From positions 65,001 through 129,000 of the forward strand of contig CAJNDS010000311.1 of NCBI GenBank assembly GCA_905221605.1: DNA of 64,000 bases. The letters are read 5' to 3'. Positions 57,146 through 64,000 of this stretch are shown here, piece after piece. How positions within the stretch are numbered: position 1 is the first letter of the stretch; each line of letters begins with the position of its first letter. The notes beneath the pieces were generated by a model. It was given only the letters and a program-made list of their open reading frames with translations. It did not search any database and was not told the DNA's origin. Source of the DNA: Symbiodinium natans (Eukaryota > Sar > Dinophyceae > Suessiales > Symbiodiniaceae). The position numbers were made by a program, and so were the translations under genes.

Positions 57146-58886
57146 CAACGCACATTAAATCCTGAGCTTTGTTTGAGGTCGAAAGCTCTACATATTTTCA
57201 TCCAGTTTTTATCCGATGGCCTCTGATGGCTTGAGTGAAGGTCTGAACATCTGAATTTGTATTCCAGCTGCTTGAATGTGAAACCCAACTTCCACCAAGA
57301 GAACTTCCACCAAGAGATAAATCTGTTTGAGTTCAAGTTTGTGGCAGTGGTTGTTTCAGCCTGTAATTTGTCTGCTTGTCAGAATTGCTCAGGCCCACAG
57401 GTTTATTCAGGTTCTGTTGGGTATATAGGATCTGAGATCGGGTGGTGCTTCCAAGTCGCTGGGGAAGAACTAGGGTCCGCTGTGTGTTTTTTGGGTGGAG
57501 ATCGAGGGATACATTGCTGGCAATCTAGGACATCTGCAAGACCGTCATAAGCCTTAACACATCTGACCATGTAAACCACACTTCATTTGTTTGAACACTG
57601 GCAGCCGTTGGCCCGGGTGTCAAAGTAAGCGCGGCCTTCAATTGGCACCAAATTCGTCAGCTAAATTTAGTTGACGCATCTGTGGCCAAGTTGGGGAGCT
57701 GGGGGGGGGGGGGATGGAGAGGTCTGTGGCCAAGTTGGGTGGTTCTTGGGGGAGGGATGGGGGGGGATGGAGAGGTCTGTGGGGTTCCTGAAGGAGGGAT
57801 GGCCGGTAGATGTTGAGGGGTCGGATATTGCAGGATGATCTTTTTGCGAGCTTTGCGAGTCCATGTACATCCCCAGAGCATCTCACCGTCCGAACCGACC
57901 CTCAGGCCGCAAGAATTTCTTTTGTTCATTCTAATGAAATCCTGGGCTCAAGGAGGCATCCCGTGTCGAACCCCTCTAAAAATATTTGTGGCCCCGCCTG
58001 CCAAAAGAGAGTCGTGCTTGTCCCCGCTTACCGGTGCTCCTGTGGTATCGACTGCTCGTCCTGGCATGCCGTCGCCCCAAGCGGTGATCGCCTCTCAGAA
58101 GATTGGGGGCAAAGACTTTCTCTGCCCCCAAGGAGCCATGCCCACTCTCCAAAGATGCCTCAAAACCCTAAGGCCCAACCTCTGCCGGAGCCCTGCAAGC
58201 TGCCACACTCATTTCATAAACACAGAAACGCGAGGCGCCTGACCAGCCCAGCCAGTGCGCCTGAGACCAAAACCGAGCCAGCCGGGAGGTCGTCTTTCCC
58301 TGCCTGCCTTTTGCCTCAGATTTTTGATGCATTTGGGTGTGAGCACAATGCACCAACAACAGGCCAAACCAACAAAGACCCCTGCCTTCTCGTCACGTAT
58401 GACAGAAAACGGGTGCCTCATTCGCTGTGCCGTGCCTCCCTTTCCATTCGTTTTGTGAGTCAAGGGCCATTTGATGTCCCAGTTGCCCGGCCCAAATTGC
58501 CGCTTGTGATAAACGTCCCGGTGAACAGCACGCCCTGGCGCACATTGCACCCCGGGAAGGCGGGGAAAGGCCCTCGAAAGCCCCGAATGTGAAGTGGATA
58601 TAAGTGGAGAGGGATGGCATGATGCTACGTATGTCAAGTGGCAGTGCTGTGAAATGGAGTTGAGTAGAGTGGCATGACGCGCAGTAGGGATGAAGTTATA
58701 TGGTAGTCAAGCCCTGTGACAGTGGTGGCGCGGGCCTGTCTTGACCGACTGAGGTTGCAAAATTGTTGCGCAAGCAGCTGGCTGCGTTCAGTGCCCCGGA
58801 ATAATGTGAGCAGCTGGTACAGTAGAAGCTAAGCGGATGCTTCTGTTGAAACCGAGGTTCGAAGGTAAGCAAGGAATTCGGAATAC
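57146..58886. other. No recognised gene; G-rich minisatellite inside
   Basis: At 57680-57800 the words GGTCTGTGGCCAAGTTGGG and GGGAGGGATGGGGGGGATGG recur two to three times. A 260-codon frame (57810-58592) spans GC-rich DNA but has no recognisable motif. Earlier exons of the SFQ/YGF module protein downstream may lie here. Confidence 0.35.
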
Positions 58887-59333
58887 ATGTACCTTCGGAA
58901 CCTTCGGAGCACAACGCGTTCATTCTTGCTTGCCCTGGCAGGTAGCCCCAGCTTTCAGAATGCGATTTCTGGTCTGAAGCGCAGTGCCGATGTGGAGCAG
59001 GCATGTGAAGGATACTACCACTTAAAGGGTCGAGCCGAGCTGGCCCTGCCAGTACAGCGCCGCATTTTGCCCCAGTATGGTTTTCAAGGATCCCGAGCTG
59101 GTGTGCTTGATATGGTCAGCCACTGCTCGAAATTCATCAAGGATCCAGAAGTCTCGCGCCTCTTCGATGCCATCAACTTGAAGTTGGGAATGACGCCCAG
59201 AGCCTGTGCTCGCTTTCGTGACACTGCCTGCTCATTTCCATCATCAGAGCGACCAGACCGTTCAAACCGTCCAGAGCCCGCGCAAACGGTGGAACTCAGC
59301 TTCGCAAGCTTCACTGCCGGCAGCAAGAAGTGA
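58887..59333 (+). CDS. SFQ/YGF module protein, second locus (partial)
   Basis: After a CTGGCAG acceptor near 58941 the frame reads [20 protein letters not shown], then [40 protein letters not shown] and a proline/serine-rich tail that stops at 59333. It aligns by eye with the modules at 53.1-54.0 kb: SFQ helix, then I(L/F)xxYGFxxxxxGV, then F...PE(V/L)xxL...I.LKLGM. The ATG at 58887 is upstream of the acceptor and may not be the real start. The two loci lie 5 kb apart on the same strand, so this could be the last exon of one long modular gene or a paralogue. Confidence 0.55.
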   Translation: MYLRNLRSTTRSFLLALAGSPSFQNAISGLKRSADVEQACEGYYHLKGRAELALPVQRRILPQYGFQGSRAGVLDMVSHCSKFIKDPEVSRLFDAINLKLGMTPRACARFRDTACSFPSSERPDRSNRPEPAQTVELSFASFTAGSKK

Positions 59334-60380
59334 GGTCGGCAGCTCCTCTTGGATTTGAAGCGTTAACCAAATACAAATTGCTAGCCATCTCCTTACTAGC
59401 AGCATCGATGCTGATTGATGTATCGTCGTGGGTCGCAGTAGGTCATTCTGCAAGAGTTGGGCGTCCGGTCAGCACCTTGTCCGGTTGCGCCTTGCAAGAG
59501 CACTGCGCCTCGAAATTCGGACTGCGGTTCTGTGGCAAGTGCAATGGGCCTTGCCTTGCCTGCCCGGGACCTTGCAGATAGAACGGCCGTTTAATGGCGA
59601 CCAAACTATGCCCTATGCGTGTTTTGCATGCCCGACACATCTTGCAACACGTGCTGGTTAACGCTGTCCGTTTTCACTTCAAACCTTTGTTTTTGAGTGA
59701 CACTTGGTGCAACGTACAGCGCACTTCAGATTTAGCTCTTCATCCTTTCGGGTGTTGTGACAAGTTGGCCCCAGCCAGCGCTTGGCTCCTATTTTTAAAG
59801 TGAGCGCAAATTTCAAGCTGGCCCTGGGGTGTCACGTTGCACCACCTTGCGCCCTGGCGCCCTTCACCTTTCAACCCATTGTTCCATGCTGGAGAGCACA
59901 CAGAGCTGCTCTTTTGTTGTGTTTGTGCCTGGTGATGGGACCAACTCGAACCTAACCACAATGGCAAAGGCTAGCAGGAACACAGGTTCAGGTTGCAATG
60001 TGAGGAACGCAGGTTCTGTTGGCACAAGCATGCAAGTCCAGCGCATTGCCAGGTCCTCTTGTCGGGCCTCATGGGTTTAGACTCCTCCTCCAGCTATGAT
60101 GATATGGGTGGCTTACATACTCGAGTTTTCCTGGAGGCTTGTAACGTCGATGCATGAAGGAGGCTGTGTGTACAAAGAAGCTGCATCCTTTGCAGCTCGA
60201 GCTTATCGTCCGGTACATTGGCCGGGCATCTGGCTGCTGGTGTGATGTTATTTTCCGCAGCCTGCCTTGCGACCCATCCAGTGCGCTGTGGGCTGCTGGT
60301 GGGCTGTTTGCAGAGTCATCATGCCAACGGCATCTTAGCCGGAAACACGGAGTGGACACTCGTCTGCAAGAAGGTAGGGG

Positions 60381-60413
<33 letters not shown>

Positions 60414-61358
60414 ACAGACGCGCGCGGGCGCGCACCCGCCAGACACGCATCTTGCACGGAAAGATCATTAAGTTTGACTTCTCTGCAGACTCAACTCCGT
60501 CACCTGGAGGCTGCATTTGAACAGCGCTCGGCTCCCTGCGCAGCTGTCTCACAGAATCTTTCGTCTTCCCAGTGAGCATGACTTCCCGGTTTTTATATGC
60601 TTGGCTTGTTCAGACATGAAGTTGTTGCTCTTGTCGACGACGATGCAGGGAAGTCAAAACTTAGTGGGCCAGACGTAAATTAAGGGGTCCGCGAGGCATG
60701 GTCTTATGACAGAACGAATGACATGCTGCAGAAAAGTTGGCCGGGCTTCTACCCTTCTCTCCTAGTCTTGCGCAGAGCTTGCTGCGTGGCCAAGTGGCTG
60801 GGATCTCGCTGGGGTCAGGTGCTGCCCTTATCACAAGTCATGCTGCACTTGAGTCTAGCTGCAGGAGCACCCTTCACACAGGTTTTTGTCGCCTATGTCT
60901 GGCAGGCTTCGCTTTGCGTGGCAGCGTCGGCCAAACAATTGCAGACACGTTGGAGGGCACAAGCCGTTAATCCTTGCAGTGGGTCTAGAAAGTCGCACAG
61001 AGGCAGATGTCGGCGCCTTGGGGCGGCTGTGCGTTCTGTACATATGGCTTCCCGCAAAGCCGGATGGTAGCTAGAGCTGCAGCTTTTTGACTGAGCTGCA
61101 TGCAGCTTTGACATGCCGAGCATTGCCGCAAGCCACATGTAAGTTAAAGACTTGCTTCTGATGCGTCGGGACAAACTGCTCGGAGCACATCGAGTGAAGC
61201 TTTGCTTGCTGATTAGGCTGCACGTTTCTTCTTTCATGCTGTGCAAGTCCATACATGCCTTGCAGGAAGGCCAGTCGTGATCTAAGTCTGCTTCGCTGAA
61301 GAGACTGAAGAGCAAACAGCAAGCATGCTTGGGTGACAGGCGCTGTGCAGCACACTGA
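59334..61358. other. No recognised gene; (CA)n tract
   Basis: A (CA)n run of about 14 units lies at 60384-60412. Plus-strand frames such as 60154-60471 and 60723-61070 show no family features. Confidence 0.35.
60384..60412. repeat. (CA)n microsatellite
   Basis: About fourteen uninterrupted CA units, followed by a CGCG-rich alternating stretch. Confidence 0.95.
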
Positions 61359-63662
61359 ATGTCAAGAGCTGGTGGCAGTGAGCCAATGGTGGCCCCAGTC
61401 CCCCTAAGCGAAGACATCACGCCATGGCCGGATCTGGAGTGCCTTCGCACTGAAATCCAGCAGAAGGAGGGTGAGCTCCTTGCCCTGAAGCGCCGTTTGC
61501 AGGCCATCACACGGCCAAACTCCCCAGCCCATGTGGAGCGAGGACCTTCGCAAGACGACCTCAACAAGACACTGTCGATAATCATACCCATGGGAGGCCT
61601 TGGCACCGAATTTGCTGAGGCCGGCTTTCGCATGCCAAAACCATTGGTAAATATTGTAGGGCGACCGGTGTTGCTCTGGGTATTGGACCATCTGAGCCTT
61701 CGTCCTAGTGATTCCGTTTTCCTGGCCGTTCCAGCTGCGATTACCCGGCAGTTCGACCTGGAGCGAATTGTGCAACGCCATCTTCCGCATATTGATCTCA
61801 GAATTGTAGTCATACCTTTTGAAACACGTGGCTGGTTGGAGACTGTTTTATCCGTCACCAGACAGATGTCTGCCAAAGAGAGCAGGAACTGCCTGGTCAC
61901 TCTTGATTGTTCTACCATATATCATGGTGTCGATATCCTGCATCTATGCCGGGCTCATTCAGCTGGACATGCCTCAGTGTATTTCGATTTGGATAGAGCA
62001 CCCGTTTCTGGGACGAGTGTCCAGCGTGCGACATTCTCTTACATCAAGCTCTCGGAGAGTGGAAAGATACTAGAGGTGAAGGAGAAGTCCGTCATCTCTT
62101 CGCAGGCAAATTGCGGCACATACATCTTTGGCTGTGCCTCTGATTTTCGATCAGCAGCTGAGGCTTTACTGGAGCATCCTGAAGAGGCGGCCAAGGGTGG
62201 TCTCTATGCCTCAAGTCTCATGTCCTGGATGATTGGGCACGGCATGGAGTTTCGAGGAATTCCGGTTCTCTACAACGATGTCGCGATCGTGTCCACCCTC
62301 GCGCAGCTGCAGGCCTTTATAGGCAAGGTCTCTTCTGGCCAAGTTCCGATGGCCAAGAAGATGCGTTTCTGTTTCGACCTTGACGGGACGCTTGTTTCTC
62401 CTTCCCCGGACAAAACCATGCCATGTCAGTTGCTGGGATCGGCAGTAGATTTGTTGCGCCAGCTTCACGCAGCCGGGCATACCATCATCATCACCACTTC
62501 GCGAGGAATGCCGTTTGGTGGTGGTGTTGATCGTGCGGTTGCAGAACAGGGGTATGAGACCTTCAAATTGCTGGAGGAGTTTGCCATACCATACGACGAG
62601 CTGCACTTTGGCAAGCCCCATGCAGATGTATATGTTGATGCACATGCCATCAACTCGCAAGGGGACCTCAATCGAGACCTTGGCTGGTATCTTGTTTCCA
62701 GTGGACGACAGGGTGCGCGAGGTGCACAAGGTGCTCTGGATGGCGCCATTGATGCGCGGTCCTTCAACATGGTGCGATCTGCAGGCAAATCACACGTGAT
62801 CAAGTCTTCGAAGGTTGACGTCCTGAAAGGCGAATGCCACTGGTACAGATCGATTCCTTCAAGCCTTGCATCCTATTTTCCAGAGTTGATCGAAATCGAA
62901 GAAGGCGATGCTTCCTGCAGTGATGCTGTTTCGAGCATCACCATGACAAAAGTTCCTGGGGTTACTTTCTCCCATCTCGTTACGGCACGTTTGCTTTTGC
63001 CAGAGTGGATGCGGCGACTGGTGAGGGCTCTGCATGCCATCCACACGCAGCTGCCAGAAGAGGGCTCGGCAGTGTCCCAGGAGAGGAAGGCTGGCAATGT
63101 GGAGCTTTGTGCCAACTACGGTTCCAAGGTGAAGAGAAGAGCCATGGAAAACATCAGCTTGTATGATTCCCTGGCAGATGAGTTGGGCATAAATGTTCGT
63201 ACCATGGCGGATGTTTTGGTTGGATTTTTGGAGGAGTTTGAGGCGTCAGAAAAAGCACAGCATGCATTCTACATTCACGGCGATCCAGTTTTCTCCAACA
63301 TACTGCGCACCAGTGATGACAAAATTGTAATGATCGATATGCGCGGGCAGCTGGGAAAATGGACAACAACGCAGGGCGACATACACTACGACTTGAGCAA
63401 GGTGTTTCAGAGCTTGTGTGGCTACGACTTCATGTTGCTGGACCAAGCTCTCGATGAATCTGCTTCTGAGACGTTCGATGCGTTGAGGGCTGCATATTGG
63501 GAAGAGGTCAGACAAAGATACCCGGATGTTTCACATCGGCACGTTCGGCTTCTCACCGCAGCGCACTTTTTCACAATAGTGCCCCTGCACGAAGTGCGGT
63601 CCAGAATGGCGCGATATTTGCGAACGGCTCATTCAATGCTGCATGTGGAGGGCCTGCTGTAG
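61359..63662 (+). CDS. Three-domain enzyme: nucleotidyltransferase + HAD phosphatase + small-molecule kinase
   Basis: This 767-residue uninterrupted frame has three catalytic modules. Residues about 24-50 are a charged heptad-like helix. Residues 72-320 form a sugar-phosphate/choline-phosphate-type nucleotidyltransferase: IIIPMGGLGTEFAEAGFRMP, KPLVNIVGRPVL (K94) and LVTLDCSTIYH (D183, the expected metal ligand). The usual GxGxR arginine reads glutamate (E84). Residues 335-435 are a HAD phosphatase of the capsular type: FCFDLDGTLVSP (motif I, D340 and D342), HTIIITTSRGMP (motif II) and LHFGKPHADVYVDAHA (K419, D427). Residues 475-767 resemble choline/aminoglycoside kinases: HGDPVFSNIL (H640, D642, N647) and IVMIDMRGQLG (D660). 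The order suggests making and activating one phosphorylated head group or sugar; the substrate is unknown. No signal peptide is seen, so it is probably cytosolic. Both the absence of introns and the bacterial flavour suggest retroposition or lateral transfer. Confidence 0.85.
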   Translation: MSRAGGSEPMVAPVPLSEDITPWPDLECLRTEIQQKEGELLALKRRLQAITRPNSPAHVERGPSQDDLNKTLSIIIPMGGLGTEFAEAGFRMPKPLVNIVGRPVLLWVLDHLSLRPSDSVFLAVPAAITRQFDLERIVQRHLPHIDLRIVVIPFETRGWLETVLSVTRQMSAKESRNCLVTLDCSTIYHGVDILHLCRAHSAGHASVYFDLDRAPVSGTSVQRATFSYIKLSESGKILEVKEKSVISSQANCGTYIFGCASDFRSAAEALLEHPEEAAKGGLYASSLMSWMIGHGMEFRGIPVLYNDVAIVSTLAQLQAFIGKVSSGQVPMAKKMRFCFDLDGTLVSPSPDKTMPCQLLGSAVDLLRQLHAAGHTIIITTSRGMPFGGGVDRAVAEQGYETFKLLEEFAIPYDELHFGKPHADVYVDAHAINSQGDLNRDLGWYLVSSGRQGARGAQGALDGAIDARSFNMVRSAGKSHVIKSSKVDVLKGECHWYRSIPSSLASYFPELIEIEEGDASCSDAVSSITMTKVPGVTFSHLVTARLLLPEWMRRLVRALHAIHTQLPEEGSAVSQERKAGNVELCANYGSKVKRRAMENISLYDSLADELGINVRTMADVLVGFLEEFEASEKAQHAFYIHGDPVFSNILRTSDDKIVMIDMRGQLGKWTTTQGDIHYDLSKVFQSLCGYDFMLLDQALDESASETFDALRAAYWEEVRQRYPDVSHRHVRLLTAAHFFTIVPLHEVRSRMARYLRTAHSMLHVEGLL

Positions 63663-63712
63663 CAGGCTCACGGCACGACTTGGAGCGCGATGCTGTGGAA
63701 AGGCTCTATACC

Positions 63713-63850
63713 TGGAGGTTAATGGTACTTATTAACCAATGGTAACTGTACTTAGAACCCACTTATAAGCCCCTTAAGTGACCCAAATGTGGTCATAATC
63801 GCCGTTATAAGTACAGTTGCAATTGGGTATTAAGTACCATGAACCTCCAA
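63713..63850. repeat. Foldback (MITE-like) inverted repeat
   Basis: TGGAGGTTAATGGTACTTA at 63713 is mirrored by TAAGTACCATGAACCTCCA ending near 63849. The inner parts AACTGTACTTA and its reverse complement TAAGTACAGTT also pair. The arms are about 42 bases with about six mismatches and a loop near 50 bases. It begins about 50 bases after the stop of the fusion enzyme. It is too small to encode anything. Confidence 0.85.
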
Positions 63851-64000
63851 GCATTCTGGATTCAGTCAAGGGGTCAAGGAGAGGGCATGCCTCAAGGGAT
63901 TGGCGACATTGGGCCCTGTGCTGAGGCATGCTGTGCCCAGAGTGCTCCCACCTCGGCCTCTCGGAGATGCTGCAGTCAAGAGTCTACAGTGGGCCACTGT
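63851..64000. other. Unassigned window end
   Basis: No feature is recognised after the foldback. Confidence 0.3.

Noticed and set aside
57810-58592. 260-codon plus-strand frame
   Set aside because: No motif, flanked by a G-rich minisatellite, with competing frames open at the same place.
60154-60471. Possible BTB/Kelch-like exon
   Set aside because: A vague resemblance (CDVIFRS) is not supported by neighbouring residues or a second exon.
60893-61918. 341-codon minus-strand frame
   Set aside because: It overlaps the well-supported fusion-enzyme gene antisense and extends into DNA without any family motif.
1-64000. Spliced-leader relics (TTTTGGCTCAAG) upstream of single-exon genes
   Set aside because: No convincing match was found by eye; near misses such as GGGCTCAAGGAGG at 57946 lack the upstream part.

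Overview
The window looks like nuclear DNA of a dinoflagellate. Reasons: (1) recognisable proteins are cut into very short exons by introns that often fit GT, GC or GA donors with AG acceptors; (2) a plastid-type MEP-pathway gene (IspD) starts with a signal-peptide-like segment, as expected for a complex plastid; (3) degenerate telomere-like words of the TTTAGGG type, many micro- and minisatellites and decayed non-LTR retroelements fill the spaces; (4) two loci carry a repeated SFQ/YGF module that I associate, from memory, with dinoflagellate hypothetical proteins. The species is not determinable by eye. A bacterial reading (operons, Shine-Dalgarno sites, terminators) does not fit. I saw no promoter, terminator, rRNA, intact tRNA or CRISPR array that I could support, and found no spliced-leader relic by eye.

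Layout. 3.1-6.0 kb: multi-exon pepsin-like aspartic protease. 9.0-12.3 kb: multi-exon voltage-gated cation channel with EF-hands. 14.0-18.8 kb: multi-exon M16 peptidase, the mitochondrial processing peptidase beta subunit. About 20.3 kb: an orphan EF-hand exon. 21.7-22.5 kb: an open frame with an SRP54 M-domain but no GTPase domain. 22.6-29.2 kb: mostly repeats, including a 31-bp palindrome-bearing tandem array, degenerate TTTAGGG-like DNA and a CTG tract. 32.0-34.3 kb: multi-exon leucine-rich-repeat protein. 35.4-36.3 kb: intact HEMK2/MTQ2-type methyltransferase. 37.3-45.4 kb: a nest of broken retroelement copies in both orientations, one interrupted by a clean 1.6-kb insertion made mainly of a 54-bp tandem repeat. 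45.5-46.5 kb: intact IspD. 46.5-53.1 kb: no recognised gene, then a GC-rich/AT-rich/GC-rich satellite sandwich. 53.1-54.0 and 58.9-59.3 kb: SFQ/YGF module proteins, separated by TA-rich microsatellite and minisatellites. 61.4-63.7 kb: an intact 767-residue fusion of nucleotidyltransferase, HAD phosphatase and small-molecule kinase, followed by a 140-bp foldback.

Every host gene that I recognise lies on the plus strand, consistent with long unidirectional gene arrays. The genes do not form one pathway: they cover proteolysis, membrane excitability, mitochondrial import, plastid isoprenoid synthesis, translation-factor methylation and, by inference, surface-glycan or phospholipid head-group chemistry. 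The most unusual items are the three-domain fusion enzyme, the stand-alone SRP54 M-domain, the modular SFQ/YGF proteins and the precisely inserted 54-bp array.
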